Positions 36,577-47,040 of a stretch of DNA of 64,000 bases are shown here, in pieces (position 1 is the stretch's first letter; each line of letters begins with the position of its first letter). Under the pieces are notes generated by a model. The model had not been told where the DNA came from and searched no databases. It saw only the letters and a program-made list of their open reading frames with translations. Source of the DNA: Pseudoalteromonas arctica A 37-1-2 (lineage in GTDB: Bacteria > Pseudomonadota > Gammaproteobacteria > Enterobacterales > Alteromonadaceae); assembly GCF_000238395.3 (NCBI RefSeq), contig NZ_CP011025.1:930001-994000 (forward strand). The letters are read 5' to 3'. Made by a program: the position numbers and the translations under genes.

Positions 36577-37512
36577 ATGGCTGGTTATTTTTCAGTTTTA
36601 TTGGTGCTATTAACCTTAGGCTCAGGCTTAATATGGTTAATAGATCACTTAATGTATGCACCTAAAAGACAGGAACGCTTAGCGATAGCGCAAACGTCTG
36701 CTGGAGCTCCGTTAGATGAAGAAACTGCGGCATTAATTGCACCAGAACCAGTACTAACAGAAACAGCAAAGTCGATTTTCCCGATGATTGCAGCAATTAC
36801 TATTTTTAGATCATTTATTTTTGAACCGTTTCAAATTCCATCTGGTTCAATGATGCCTACACTGTTAGTGGGTGACTTTATTTTAGTACAAAAGTATTCA
36901 TATGGAATAAAAGACCCAGTTTGGCGCACTCAGTTAGTTGATATCGGTGAGCCTGAACGTGGTGATATTGTTGTTTTTAAATACCCTTTAGATGAAAGTG
37001 TTGACTATATTAAACGTACGATTGGTTTACCTGGCGATAAAATTGTTTATCGTGATAAACGTTTATATATTCAGCCAAACTGTAAAGAAGGCGAAACCCA
37101 ACAGGGTGAGCTTTTATGTAATGAATTCAATAAAATTGATTTTAAACTAATTAATGATAACGAATTTAAACAAGGCCCAATGCCTCTAGCTCGTGTGAAT
37201 GAAAATTTAACAACAGTTACGCATGATATATTAATCAACCCACAAGCGCCTGAAAGAAAAGGGCGTTACTATCAGCAACCGGGCACGCCTTCTGATGAAT
37301 GGACTGTTCCTGCTGATCATTATTTTATGATGGGTGATAACCGCGACAACAGCCAAGATGGTCGCTTTTGGGGCTTTGTACCAAAAGAAAACTTGGTGGG
37401 TAAAGCTGTCTTTATATGGATGAGTTTTGAATTTGAGAATGGCCCTGATGATATTTTACCAGGATGGGTTCCAACTGGTGTTCGCTTTGAACGCCTAGGT
37501 AATATTCAGTAA
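36577..37512 (+). CDS. lepB: Signal peptidase I LepB
   Basis: A 311-residue inner-membrane serine protease that removes Sec and Tat signal peptides. Two N-terminal membrane segments are present (about residues 3-22 and 62-80). The catalytic serine lies in [18 protein letters not shown] and the general-base lysine in [16 protein letters not shown]. Box E reads [18 protein letters not shown]. Size is normal (E. coli 324). It sits between lepA and rnc; rnc starts two bases after its stop. Confidence 0.97.
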   Translation: MAGYFSVLLVLLTLGSGLIWLIDHLMYAPKRQERLAIAQTSAGAPLDEETAALIAPEPVLTETAKSIFPMIAAITIFRSFIFEPFQIPSGSMMPTLLVGDFILVQKYSYGIKDPVWRTQLVDIGEPERGDIVVFKYPLDESVDYIKRTIGLPGDKIVYRDKRLYIQPNCKEGETQQGELLCNEFNKIDFKLINDNEFKQGPMPLARVNENLTTVTHDILINPQAPERKGRYYQQPGTPSDEWTVPADHYFMMGDNRDNSQDGRFWGFVPKENLVGKAVFIWMSFEFENGPDDILPGWVPTGVRFERLGNIQ

Positions 37513-37514
37513 CG

Positions 37515-38192
37515 ATGAAAAAAAATGTAACAGAATTATATAAAAAAATTGGCTATGAATTCGCTGATCAAGGTTTACTTGAACAAGCAATGACGCACCG
37601 CAGCCACAAAGGCCAACATAATGAGCGACTAGAATTTTTAGGCGACTCGATTTTAAGCTTTGTGATTGCCAATGCACTTTATGCCAAATTCCCTAAAGCG
37701 CGTGAAGGCGATTTAAGCCGCATGCGCTCAACACTTGTGCGTGGTCAAACACTTGCTGAGTTTGGTCTTGAATTTGGTCTAGGCGATTATTTACGCTTAG
37801 GGCCGGGCGAGCTTAAAAGTGGCGGCTTTCGTCGCGAGTCAACGCTTGCTGATGCAGTAGAAGCTATTATAGGCGCTGCATTTTTAGATTCAGGTATCGA
37901 CAGTTGTGGCGATCTTATATTGGCGTGGTACCAATCACGTTTGGATGCTATTTCACCAGGGCTTAACCAGAAAGATCCTAAAACCCTGCTGCAAGAGTAT
38001 TTACAAGCCCGTAAATTATCGTTACCGGGCTACACAGTGGTTGATACACAAGGCCAAGCACACAATCAAACATTCACGGTTGAATGTATTGTTGATGGAA
38101 TGGATAGCATAATTTCTGTTGGTAGCTCGCGCCGTAAGGCCGAACAAAAAGCTGCTGAAAAAGCATTGAAGATACTTAAAAATGAACCTTGA
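37515..38192 (+). CDS. rnc: Ribonuclease III
   Basis: A 225-residue double-stranded RNA endonuclease that processes rRNA and some mRNAs. The signature [17 protein letters not shown] gives the acidic metal-binding site; the second acidic cluster is in [17 protein letters not shown]. The C-terminal dsRNA-binding domain covers residues about 155-225 and ends with [18 protein letters not shown]. The start of era overlaps the last codons, so the two are translationally coupled as in E. coli. Confidence 0.98.
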   Translation: MKKNVTELYKKIGYEFADQGLLEQAMTHRSHKGQHNERLEFLGDSILSFVIANALYAKFPKAREGDLSRMRSTLVRGQTLAEFGLEFGLGDYLRLGPGELKSGGFRRESTLADAVEAIIGAAFLDSGIDSCGDLILAWYQSRLDAISPGLNQKDPKTLLQEYLQARKLSLPGYTVVDTQGQAHNQTFTVECIVDGMDSIISVGSSRRKAEQKAAEKALKILKNEP

Positions 38193-39114
38193 TACCTTAA
38201 TACAGCCTCATGAACGTGATGTAGATACATTTTGTGGAATGGTGGCGATTGTCGGTCGACCAAACGTAGGTAAATCGACTTTGCTTAATGAAATCATTGA
38301 GCAAAAAGTGAGTATTACCTCACGTAAACCACAAACTACACGTCATCGTATTATGGGTATTCATACCGTAGATAAACACCAAGCGGTATACATAGATACA
38401 CCGGGTCTACACGTTGAAGAAAAGCGTGCTATTAACCGTCTAATGAATCGAGCAGCGTCTAGTTCTATCGGCGATGTAGAGCTTATTATTTTTGTCGTTG
38501 AAGGCACTCATTGGAATGCAGATGACGATATGGTACTTAATAAAGTATCGCAAAGTGGTAAGCCTGTATTATTAGTTATTAATAAAATTGACCAAGTTAA
38601 AGACCGTGATCTTGTATTGCCTCATATGAAGTGGTTAAGTGACAAGTTTGATTTTGTTGGAATTATGCCAGTATCAGCAACGCAAGGTAAAAACGTTGAT
38701 TTAATCAAAGCAGAAGTAACTAAACGCTTACCTCCTTGCGAATTTTATTTCCCAGAAGATTATGTAACTGACCGTTCGATGCGCTTTATGGCAGCTGAAG
38801 TTATCCGTGAAAAGCTAATGCGTTTTATGGGTGAAGAACTACCGTATTCTGTGACTGTTGAAATTGAGCAGTTTAAGTGGCAAGACAACGGTATTTGGCA
38901 CATCAATGGGTTAATTCTTGTTGAGCGCGAAACACAAAAACGCATGGTTATTGGTAATAAAGGCGAAAAGCTAAAAACCATTGGCCGTGAAGCCCGTAAA
39001 GACATAGAAGAAATGCTTGATAACAAAGTATTTTTAGAGCTTTGGGTTAAAGTTAAGTCAGGTTGGGCTGATGATGAACGTGCACTAAGAAGCTTAGGTT
39101 ACAGTGAAGACTAA
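38182..39114 (+). CDS. era: GTPase Era
   Basis: A 310-residue GTPase that binds 16S rRNA and is needed for 30S maturation. G1 is GRPNVGKST (about residues 27-35), G3 [18 protein letters not shown]4 NKIDQVKD. The C-terminal KH domain includes [16 protein letters not shown]. Length is near E. coli Era (301). Starts 11 bases inside rnc. Confidence 0.98.
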   Translation: MNLDTLIQPHERDVDTFCGMVAIVGRPNVGKSTLLNEIIEQKVSITSRKPQTTRHRIMGIHTVDKHQAVYIDTPGLHVEEKRAINRLMNRAASSSIGDVELIIFVVEGTHWNADDDMVLNKVSQSGKPVLLVINKIDQVKDRDLVLPHMKWLSDKFDFVGIMPVSATQGKNVDLIKAEVTKRLPPCEFYFPEDYVTDRSMRFMAAEVIREKLMRFMGEELPYSVTVEIEQFKWQDNGIWHINGLILVERETQKRMVIGNKGEKLKTIGREARKDIEEMLDNKVFLELWVKVKSGWADDERALRSLGYSED

Positions 39115-39134
39115 ACCAAGCAGTAGCTTAGTGA

Positions 39135-39827
39135 ATGGATAGCGACTTCTACACCGCGTATTTATTACATCGGCGTCCTTATAGTGACTCCCAAGTAATG
39201 TTAGATATGCTTGTAGAAGGCGTTGGCCAGTTAAGAATGCTGGCCCGAATTAGTGGTCGCCAGGCCACTAAACATAAAGCACAACTTCAGCCGTTCCAGG
39301 CACTCCTTGTTAATTACAGTGGCAAATACGATTTAAAATATATCAATAAGTTTGAACTGCATGGTAACTCGCACTTTTTAAAAGGTGATGAGCTTTATTG
39401 TGGTTTTTATTTGAATGAGCTAACTAATCGCATCGTTCCTGTTAATGAGCCAATTGAACAAGTATTTGAGCTATATAAATCTCACCTAGGAAACCTAAAC
39501 AGCGGAGCCAATTTACAAGAAGTGCTTCGCTCGTACGAATTTCAATTATTGGAATTACTCGGTTATGGCGTGGATTTTAGTTTTGATGCCAGTGGTGAAC
39601 CAATAGATGAAAAGCAGACGTATAGTTATTTCCCCGAACTTGGTTTTTTAGTACAAGAAGATACGCGTTCTGGATTTAGTGGCAAACAACTCAACGCCAT
39701 AGCAAATCATGACTTTAGCCAAAGTGATGTGCTATATATGGCAAAGCAATTAAGTCGCTATTTATTAAAACCCTTATTAGGTAGTAAACCATTAAAAAGC
39801 CGTGAGCTATTTATGGCCTCTCAATAA
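39135..39827 (+). CDS. recO: DNA repair protein RecO
   Basis: A 230-residue protein that loads RecA with RecR in the RecF pathway and anneals strands. The N-terminal OB-fold has [22 protein letters not shown] and [10 protein letters not shown]; the helical C-terminal part has ELLGYGVDF and [22 protein letters not shown], typical of the family. The zinc-finger cysteines of other RecO types are absent, as in E. coli. It is next to era and ahead of pdxJ. Confidence 0.96.
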   Translation: MDSDFYTAYLLHRRPYSDSQVMLDMLVEGVGQLRMLARISGRQATKHKAQLQPFQALLVNYSGKYDLKYINKFELHGNSHFLKGDELYCGFYLNELTNRIVPVNEPIEQVFELYKSHLGNLNSGANLQEVLRSYEFQLLELLGYGVDFSFDASGEPIDEKQTYSYFPELGFLVQEDTRSGFSGKQLNAIANHDFSQSDVLYMAKQLSRYLLKPLLGSKPLKSRELFMASQ

Positions 39828-39849
39828 ACGTAATTTTACAGGTAAGAAA

Positions 39850-40581
39850 ATGAAAGATATTCTTTTGGGTGTAAACGTAGATCATATTGCAACACTTCGT
39901 CAAGCGCGTGGAACAAGTTACCCAGATCCAGCCCATGCAGCCAGTGTAGCAGAGCATGCAGGCGCAGACGGTATTACGATTCACTTACGTGAAGACAGAC
40001 GCCATATTCAAGATCGCGACGTTTATGTGATGGCTAAAACTATCCAAACTCGCATGAATCTTGAAACCGCTGTTACCGATGAAATGATACAGATAGCGCT
40101 TGAAGTAAAACCCGAGTACGTGTGTTTAGTACCTGAAAAGCGCGAAGAGTTAACCACCGAGGGCGGCTTAGATGTAGCGGGTAATATAGATAAAATTAAA
40201 GCCGCAACAAAAACGCTTACCGACGTGGGTATTAAAGTATCGCTATTTATTGATGCAGATAAAGCACAGTTAGATGCAGCCAAAGAATGTGGTGCTCCTT
40301 ATGTAGAAATACACACAGGCGCATATGCTGATGCAACAAATGATACTGATTTACACAAAGAGTTAGAGCATATTCGTGAAGGTGTTAAATACGCAGCAAG
40401 CTTAGGTTTGATTGTTAACGCTGGCCATGGTCTTCATTACCATAACGTTAAACCCATTGCCGCAATGCCTGAGATTTATGAGTTAAATATTGGCCACGCT
40501 ATTATTGCTCGTGCAGCGATAGATGGACTCGATAAAGCCGTACGCGACATGAAACGATTAATGATTGAAGCAAGAATGTAA
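39850..40581 (+). CDS. pdxJ: Pyridoxine 5'-phosphate synthase PdxJ
   Basis: A 243-residue TIM-barrel enzyme that joins 3-amino-2-oxopropyl phosphate and deoxyxylulose 5-phosphate to pyridoxine 5'-phosphate, the last ring-forming step of vitamin B6 synthesis. It begins [23 protein letters not shown] and has [14 protein letters not shown] and [11 protein letters not shown]. The ATG at 39850 gives this start; an upstream frame overlaps recO. A terminator follows. Confidence 0.97.
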   Translation: MKDILLGVNVDHIATLRQARGTSYPDPAHAASVAEHAGADGITIHLREDRRHIQDRDVYVMAKTIQTRMNLETAVTDEMIQIALEVKPEYVCLVPEKREELTTEGGLDVAGNIDKIKAATKTLTDVGIKVSLFIDADKAQLDAAKECGAPYVEIHTGAYADATNDTDLHKELEHIREGVKYAASLGLIVNAGHGLHYHNVKPIAAMPEIYELNIGHAIIARAAIDGLDKAVRDMKRLMIEARM

Positions 40582-40616
40582 TACGAATCTACATAAGTAT
40601 TTAAAAAGCTTAATTA

Positions 40617-40644
40617 AAAAAACGCGGTTAATGCCGCGTTTTCT
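40617..40644. terminator. Bidirectional terminator between pdxJ and barA
   Basis: AAAACGCGG and CCGCGTTTT form a stem around a 6-base loop, in the gap between converging pdxJ and barA. Confidence 0.75.
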
Positions 40645-40663
40645 TATATCTAAAATTCAAAGC

Positions 40664-43438
40664 TTATCTTTGTAGCTCAGTTACGCTTGCATCAGCAAGT
40701 AAGTTTTCAAGCTCGTCCTGTAACTCAAATAATTCAGGTTCAATATTCTCTAACAAGCATTTATTTTTAAGTGATGTTTCAATTGTTTCTGCGAGTGATT
40801 TAAGTTTTGGTACACCAGTGTAACAACATGCGCCATGAAACTTGTGGACAATACTTAAGACTTGCTGACAATCATTACTCTCTATCGCTTTAGCAAGCAA
40901 TGTAAGAGTTTCAGGGACGCTTAGAAGTAGCATATTAAGCATCTCTAGCGCTAACTCGCTCTTTCCGCCAGCACGCTGCAGGGCTTGTGCCCAATCAATT
41001 CGACTACTTTGAAATGGTGCAGGACTTTGTGGTGTATCTGTTTTAGCTTTGTCACGATTAACTGGGGTCTGTGGACTATGGTCGCTAATAATTTGTTTAA
41101 GCATATCTTCATCAATAGGCTTAGTTAAATAGCCTTTAAAGCCATCTTTTAGTAGTTGCTCTTTTTCGCTTTGAAGGGCGTGTGCCGTTACAGCTATAAT
41201 GGGTGTATCTTCATTAAGTGATGATTCTTGTATAAGCTTGCATGCGGTTATACCGTCCATAATTGGCATCTGAATATCCATAAAAATTATGTCGTATTTA
41301 TGACTTTTACTTAAGCTGTATGCTTGTGAACCATTATGTGCCGTTTCTATTACTTCAATCTGTTCACTTAATAAAGTATGGAGAAGTTTTAAGTTGGCAT
41401 CGTTATCATCAACAACTAATACTTTTAACGGCAGCAAAGCTTGATCGTTTTGTTCAATATTATGAGTAGGGTGGTCAAGCCTGTAAGGTGCAGCAAGTAC
41501 TTCACATAACTTACGGTGATTAAGTGGTTTACTTAAACACGCATCAGCACCGCTGCCTATAAAGGCTTCTCGCATATTGTGCGATACAGTATTAAGCATT
41601 AAATATAAGTAATCAGTAGATTCACGCACGGCTTTCACATAGCTTTTTAGTTGCTGCATATCATCAACTGATGCCATATGGCCAATTAAGCAAACATCAT
41701 ATTTATGTTCAGTATTTTTTATAGCGTCTAAAAAGCTAGTTTCGTTAAAACATGCCGTCACGCTTGATTCCCACTGAGTCAATAACGAAAGTACAGCGTG
41801 ATGTGTATGCTCGTGTGGCTCTAAATATAAAATACGTTTACCAATGAGCGATTTAGTCGGTAAGTCGTTAGTAAATACATGATTGGGCAAACTAAACACA
41901 CTATTGAATGTAAAACATGTACCGTTACCTGGTGCAGAGTTTAATGTTATGCGGCCATTCATCGCTTCAACAATATGCTTGGTAATAATGAGGCCAAGAC
42001 CTGTACCACCAAACTTACGTGTAATGCTTGAGTCTGCTTGCCCAAATGGAGTAAATAAAGAGTCTTGCTTATCCATAGGTATACCCACGCCAGTATCTGT
42101 TACTGATACAAGTAAAGAAGTACGTTCGTCGTCGAGTAACCGATGGCTTATGTCGACCTTAATGGAGCCTTTTTCAGTAAATTTAATTGCATTACTTAAT
42201 AGGTTTATCAGCACTTGTTTAAAGCGAGTGGGATCGCCCGTTAAGTCATCTGGTACTTGTTGGTTAATGTAAATGGATAGCTCTAATTGCTTATCGTGTG
42301 CGCTAGGAGCGAGTAGCGTCATCACTTCATTTACAGCATCACGAAGTTGAAACTGAATCGACTCAAGTTCCATTGCACCCGCTTCTAGTTTGGAGAAATC
42401 TAGAATGTCGCTAATAATAGTCATTAAACTATTTGCTGATAGCATAATAGTATCGAGATAATCTTTTTGATGCTTGTTTAGTGGTGTTTTATAAAGCTGG
42501 CGTGTAAATCCAATAACACCGTTGAGAGGAGTACGAAGTTCGTGACTCATTTTAGCTAAAAAGTCTGATTTTACGCGGTTAGCATCTTGAGCTTCTTTTT
42601 TTGCAAACGAAAGTTCTATATTTGAAGTTTCGTATTGCTCTAGTGTTTCACGGTAGTCGCTAGTTGCTTGGTCAATATTTTTTTGCATTTCATCTTTTTG
42701 CATCACCATAGTGTGAGCAATGGTATTTAAGCCTTCTCGCAATAGCTCAAATTCACCTATCATGTTGTCGTTAAGGCCAGTACTTCTTTTACCTTCAACT
42801 AACTTGTCGGTTGCAAGTACTAACTTATTAAGCGGCGTCATAAACATGCGGCTTAACCTTAAAGCTAAAATTGCTGCAAATACCAATGATAAAATAATTA
42901 CAATACCGCTAATTAATAAAGCACGTTGCTGCCCTATAACCGCTTGGTCTTTGTTTAGCTGTATAATAACGGTGCCCAGAGATGACTGAAAAGCAGATGG
43001 ATCCCATTTAGAGTCGTGACTTGTATGGTTAATAATGGGCGTGAAGAATGTAACAAGCTCATCTGACTTTTGCACATGGGTCGTTTTTAAATTTATGAGC
43101 GTCTTTTGATTAATTAACTTTTCAAATGAGCGGTGATAATTACTCGTCATTAATAGCGCATTATTTTTATCAAAAATTGCAATCGACTTAATTGTAGGGG
43201 AGTGCTTGTTATGTGTGTAGCTTATAAGGCGATTCAATAGCTGTTTGTTTTTTTCGAGCATGGGTTGCTCAAGCGCAATAGCAAGTGGCTCAGAAATAGT
43301 AGTACCTTGCTGATATAAAATTTCATCAAGCTCAATGTAACGATTTATTGTAAAATAGCCACCAAGTAGTAATCCTATGATCACCGTTGGGATCAGGGTC
43401 AGTGTTAAAACAGAATCGCGTAAGCCTAATTTGGTCAT
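40664..43438 (-). CDS. barA: Tripartite hybrid sensor kinase BarA
   Basis: A 924-residue inner-membrane kinase for the UvrY/GacA response regulator, controlling carbon storage through small RNAs. Order: helix 1 (about 9-30), periplasmic domain, helix 2 (about 172-194), HAMP, histidine kinase with phospho-acceptor MSHELRTP (His about 299), ATPase domain (LINLLSNAIKFT; GGTGLGL), two receiver-like domains and a C-terminal Hpt (IVHKFHGACCYTG). The first receiver-like domain (about 530-640) has no phospho-acceptor aspartate in the expected place (VCLIGHM), so it is probably inactive; the second has IIFMDIQMPIMDG. rlmD is divergent, as in E. coli barA/rlmD. Confidence 0.95.
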   Translation of the reverse strand: MTKLGLRDSVLTLTLIPTVIIGLLLGGYFTINRYIELDEILYQQGTTISEPLAIALEQPMLEKNKQLLNRLISYTHNKHSPTIKSIAIFDKNNALLMTSNYHRSFEKLINQKTLINLKTTHVQKSDELVTFFTPIINHTSHDSKWDPSAFQSSLGTVIIQLNKDQAVIGQQRALLISGIVIILSLVFAAILALRLSRMFMTPLNKLVLATDKLVEGKRSTGLNDNMIGEFELLREGLNTIAHTMVMQKDEMQKNIDQATSDYRETLEQYETSNIELSFAKKEAQDANRVKSDFLAKMSHELRTPLNGVIGFTRQLYKTPLNKHQKDYLDTIMLSANSLMTIISDILDFSKLEAGAMELESIQFQLRDAVNEVMTLLAPSAHDKQLELSIYINQQVPDDLTGDPTRFKQVLINLLSNAIKFTEKGSIKVDISHRLLDDERTSLLVSVTDTGVGIPMDKQDSLFTPFGQADSSITRKFGGTGLGLIITKHIVEAMNGRITLNSAPGNGTCFTFNSVFSLPNHVFTNDLPTKSLIGKRILYLEPHEHTHHAVLSLLTQWESSVTACFNETSFLDAIKNTEHKYDVCLIGHMASVDDMQQLKSYVKAVRESTDYLYLMLNTVSHNMREAFIGSGADACLSKPLNHRKLCEVLAAPYRLDHPTHNIEQNDQALLPLKVLVVDDNDANLKLLHTLLSEQIEVIETAHNGSQAYSLSKSHKYDIIFMDIQMPIMDGITACKLIQESSLNEDTPIIAVTAHALQSEKEQLLKDGFKGYLTKPIDEDMLKQIISDHSPQTPVNRDKAKTDTPQSPAPFQSSRIDWAQALQRAGGKSELALEMLNMLLLSVPETLTLLAKAIESNDCQQVLSIVHKFHGACCYTGVPKLKSLAETIETSLKNKCLLENIEPELFELQDELENLLADASVTELQR

Positions 43439-43547
43439 AATGGGAGCGTTTTATCGTTATTAGTATGATTTGAGTATATACGGTTCAACACGCATTCTAA
43501 AGCATCTAAATATAGGTGCTTCATAAATAAACTGAAGGTAATGCCTA

Positions 43548-44873
43548 ATGGCGCAAATTTTTAAAGCGAAAAAAAAACCGCTTAAGCAACAAACATTAGA
43601 ATTAAATATAACGGGAATGGATCATCAAGGGCGTGGCATTGCTAAGCATCATAATAAAGTATGCTTTGTAAGCGGTGCATTACCAAATGAAACAGTTAAA
43701 GCAATGCTCGTCGAAGATAAAGCTAAATACAGCAGTGCAAAAGTAATTAAAGTTATTAAAGCGAGTGAATCAAGAGTAGACGCTTTTTGTGAGCACTATA
43801 ATCAGTGTGGTGGCTGCCAATTACAGCATTTAGAAGTAAGCCAACAAGTTGTAGAAAAACAAACTGCAGTTACTCAGCTATTTAGTAAGTTTGCTAAATT
43901 AAACAGCTTAAACTGGCAAGCTCCATTATTAAGTAAGTCTGTGCATTACAGGCGCAGCGCTCGCATAGCCGTTATGTTTGATAAAGCAGCAAAAAAAATG
44001 CGTGTGGGTTACAGAGCCAGTGGTTCAAAAAATATTGTCAGTATTAATAAATGTGCAGTACTTGATGAAGTATTTGCAGATGTTTTTACACTTTTTGATG
44101 GTTTAATTAATCAACACAAAGCGCTGCACAGTATAAGCCATTTACAGTTATGCCAAAGTGATGAGGAAAACTTTGTTGTTATTCGTCACACTAAAGCAAT
44201 TAACGATGATACAAAGGCTTTGGTTGAGCACATAACAAAAAGCCAACAGTTTGAAATTGTATGGCAAAGCGAGAGCGATGTAATTGAGCATTCACACTTA
44301 GCCATGCCGTTTTATTATCTTAAAGAGTTTGATCTAAAATTTGAATTTGGTTTAGGTAATTTTATTCAGGTAAATGCGCAAGTTAACGAAGCTATGTTAA
44401 AGCAAGCCGCAAATTGGCTTGATTTAAAAGGTGATGAAAATTTATTGGATTTATTTTGTGGCATTGGTAATTTCTCATTAGTGTTGGCAAAACAAGCAAA
44501 ATCTGTAATTGGCGTAGAAGGTGTGACTTCAGCGGTTGCAATGGCTGCTCAAAATGCGCAAACTAACTCTATTACCAATGCGCAGTTTCATTGCTTTGAT
44601 TTAACGCAAAGCATACAGAGCGCCCCATGGTTTAGTAAAAACTTAGATGTGCTTGTACTCGATCCTTCTAGGACTGGTGCAATGGCTGTATTAGAGCAAT
44701 TATCTTTAAAGCAGTTTAAAACTATTTTATATGTCTCTTGTGACCCTGTTACTTTAGCCCGTGACAGCGCAATTATTTCACAAGCTGGCTTTGATCTTAA
44801 TAAAATTGGGCTAATGAATATGTTCCCTCATACAGGGCATATTGAAACTATGGCGTTATTTCAACGGAGGTAG
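43548..44873 (+). CDS. rlmD: 23S rRNA (uracil-1939-C5)-methyltransferase RlmD
   Basis: A 441-residue SAM enzyme that methylates U1939 of 23S rRNA. It has an N-terminal TRAM domain and an Fe-S cysteine cluster (FCEHYNQCGGCQLQH, plus KCAVLDE). The SAM site is NLLDLFCGIGNFSLVLA and the catalytic motif LYVSCDPVTLARD. It is followed by relA after eight bases; rlmD-relA-mazG-pyrG-eno is a well-conserved order in gammaproteobacteria. Confidence 0.96.
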   Translation: MAQIFKAKKKPLKQQTLELNITGMDHQGRGIAKHHNKVCFVSGALPNETVKAMLVEDKAKYSSAKVIKVIKASESRVDAFCEHYNQCGGCQLQHLEVSQQVVEKQTAVTQLFSKFAKLNSLNWQAPLLSKSVHYRRSARIAVMFDKAAKKMRVGYRASGSKNIVSINKCAVLDEVFADVFTLFDGLINQHKALHSISHLQLCQSDEENFVVIRHTKAINDDTKALVEHITKSQQFEIVWQSESDVIEHSHLAMPFYYLKEFDLKFEFGLGNFIQVNAQVNEAMLKQAANWLDLKGDENLLDLFCGIGNFSLVLAKQAKSVIGVEGVTSAVAMAAQNAQTNSITNAQFHCFDLTQSIQSAPWFSKNLDVLVLDPSRTGAMAVLEQLSLKQFKTILYVSCDPVTLARDSAIISQAGFDLNKIGLMNMFPHTGHIETMALFQRR

Positions 44874-44881
44874 AACGCATT

Positions 44882-47038
44882 ATGGTAGCTACACGACAAT
44901 CACATCAACAAGATGAGACAACAGATTTTAGCACTCGGCTTTCATTTCTTGCCTTGTCTGAAGAAAAAACAGAGCTACTTACTAAAGCGCAAGCGCTCTG
45001 CGTAAAATGTGATAATGAAAGCAGGCAAACTACTGCAATCGAAATGGTTGAAATTTTAGCTGAGCTAAATCTCGACCCCGAATCGTTAGCTACTGCGTAT
45101 TTAACCCCGTATTTTTTAAACGATTTAATATCACTAGAAACCATAGAAGAGCAGCTTGGTAGTAATATAGCCATGCTGTTAACTGGGGTTGCACAAATGG
45201 CCACTATTAGTACTTTATCGCATCAAGGTAAAGGCACTATGCAAGTTGATAATATTCGAAAAATGTTATTAACCATGGTTGAAGATGTGCGCGCCGTGGT
45301 CATTAAGCTTGCCGAGCAGGTATGTCATTTACGTAATGTAAAAAATGCGGATGAAGAAGACCGCGTCATTGCCGCTAAAGAAACGGCTGATATTTTTGCA
45401 CCATTGGCAAACAGATTAGGAATAGGGCAATTAAAGTGGGAACTGGAAGATTTATCGTTTAGATATTTGCACCCAGGCACCTATAAAAGCATAGCCAAAC
45501 AACTTGACGACAAACGTCTTACGCGCGAAGCCTATATGGAAGATATGGTTGAGCAAGTAAAAAACCGTTTAAGTGAAGCGGGCATAGAGGCCCAAGTTTA
45601 TGGCCGCCCCAAGCACATTTACAGCATTTATAAAAAAATGCAGCAAAAAAACTACGAGTTTGATCAGCTTTTTGATATTCGTGCAATGCGTATCGTTGTT
45701 GAACGCCTACAAGATTGTTATGGAGCGCTGGGTATTGTGCACACCAATTGGCGTCATCTTAATAAAGAGTTCGACGACTATGTAGCAACCCCAAAACAAA
45801 ACGGCTATCAGTCAATCCATACCGTGGTATTTGGGCCTGAAGGTAAAACAGTAGAAATACAAATTCGTACCAGCGATATGCATCAAGATGCTGAGTTGGG
45901 TGTGGCTGCACACTGGATGTACAAAGAAGGTGCATTACCAGGGCGCGGCTCGGGTTATGAGCAAAAAATTAGCTGGCTACGTAAGTTACTCCAATGGCAA
46001 GAAGAAGTGGTTGATGGTGGTGATTTAGCAGAAGAGCTTAAAAACCAAGTAGTAGAAGACCGCGTATACATATTTACCCCAAGCGGCGATATTATCGATT
46101 TACCACTTGGCGCTACACCACTTGATTTTGCTTACTACATTCACTCAAATGTAGGGCATCGTTGTATTGGCGCAAAAATTTTCGGCAAAATAGTGCCGTT
46201 CACGCATCAACTTACAACTGGGGATCAGGTAGAAATACTGACCCAAAAACAACCAAATCCAAGTCGTGATTGGTTAAACCCGTCATTAGGATACATTAAG
46301 TCATCGCGCGCTAGAGCCAAAATTCATCACTGGTTTAAACAGCTCGACCGCGACAAAAACTTAAGTGCGGGGAAAGAAATTCTCGACAGTGAATTACAAA
46401 AGCTTAATTTAACATACAAAGATTTAGAGCCTGCCATCAAGCGTTTTAACTTTAAAGAACTTGATGACTTAATGGTTGCAATTGGTGCGGGTGATGTACG
46501 TCTCAATCAAATGCTTAACTTTGTAAGTGATCGGACAGAAGATGAACCGGTTATTCGTATTAAAGCGCCTAGCAAAGTAACGGGTGATAAAAACGGCATA
46601 GTGGTTGATGGCGTTGGTAGCTTAATGAGCCATGTAGCAAAATGCTGTCGTCCTGTCCCTGGCGATGAGATAATAGGTTATATAACGCAAGGTCGAGGAA
46701 TAGGTGTTCATAAGGAAGACTGTGATTCGTTTAATAACTTAAAAAATCAGCATCCAGAGCGTGTTATTTCGGTAAGTTGGTCTGATGATATCAACGGCTC
46801 GTACGCACTAAGTATTAAAATAGAAGCAACCGATCGTTCAGGGTTAATACGCGATATAAGCTCAGTACTTGCTAACGAAAAAGTAAATGTTTTAAACATG
46901 AACGTAAATACGGTTGAAGATAATCAGTTAGCTATATTTACGATGCAAATAGAAGTACATGACTTATCGGGTACTAACCGTGTTCTTTCTAAGTTACACC
47001 AAATTGAAGGTGTACACGATGCCAAGCGTGGTCATTAA
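44882..47038 (+). CDS. relA: (p)ppGpp synthetase I RelA
   Basis: A 718-residue ribosome-linked alarmone synthetase. The start is the ATG at 44882 with GGAGG upstream. The N-terminal HD hydrolase-like domain is degenerate (no HDxxED; ATAYLTPYFLNDLI in its place), as in RelA rather than SpoT. The synthetase domain has GRPKHIYSIYKKM, RAMRIVVE and EFDDYVATPKQNGYQSIHTVV; the EFDD form is typical of monofunctional RelA. TGS (VEDRVYIFTPSGDIIDLP), zinc-finger (AKCCRPVPGDEI) and ACT domains follow. mazG starts 2 bases later. Confidence 0.98.
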   Translation: MVATRQSHQQDETTDFSTRLSFLALSEEKTELLTKAQALCVKCDNESRQTTAIEMVEILAELNLDPESLATAYLTPYFLNDLISLETIEEQLGSNIAMLLTGVAQMATISTLSHQGKGTMQVDNIRKMLLTMVEDVRAVVIKLAEQVCHLRNVKNADEEDRVIAAKETADIFAPLANRLGIGQLKWELEDLSFRYLHPGTYKSIAKQLDDKRLTREAYMEDMVEQVKNRLSEAGIEAQVYGRPKHIYSIYKKMQQKNYEFDQLFDIRAMRIVVERLQDCYGALGIVHTNWRHLNKEFDDYVATPKQNGYQSIHTVVFGPEGKTVEIQIRTSDMHQDAELGVAAHWMYKEGALPGRGSGYEQKISWLRKLLQWQEEVVDGGDLAEELKNQVVEDRVYIFTPSGDIIDLPLGATPLDFAYYIHSNVGHRCIGAKIFGKIVPFTHQLTTGDQVEILTQKQPNPSRDWLNPSLGYIKSSRARAKIHHWFKQLDRDKNLSAGKEILDSELQKLNLTYKDLEPAIKRFNFKELDDLMVAIGAGDVRLNQMLNFVSDRTEDEPVIRIKAPSKVTGDKNGIVVDGVGSLMSHVAKCCRPVPGDEIIGYITQGRGIGVHKEDCDSFNNLKNQHPERVISVSWSDDINGSYALSIKIEATDRSGLIRDISSVLANEKVNVLNMNVNTVEDNQLAIFTMQIEVHDLSGTNRVLSKLHQIEGVHDAKRGH

Positions 47039-47040
47039 TC

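Noticed and set aside
40664..43438. barA as a split or frameshifted gene
   Set aside because: The frame is continuous for 924 residues with all domains in order.
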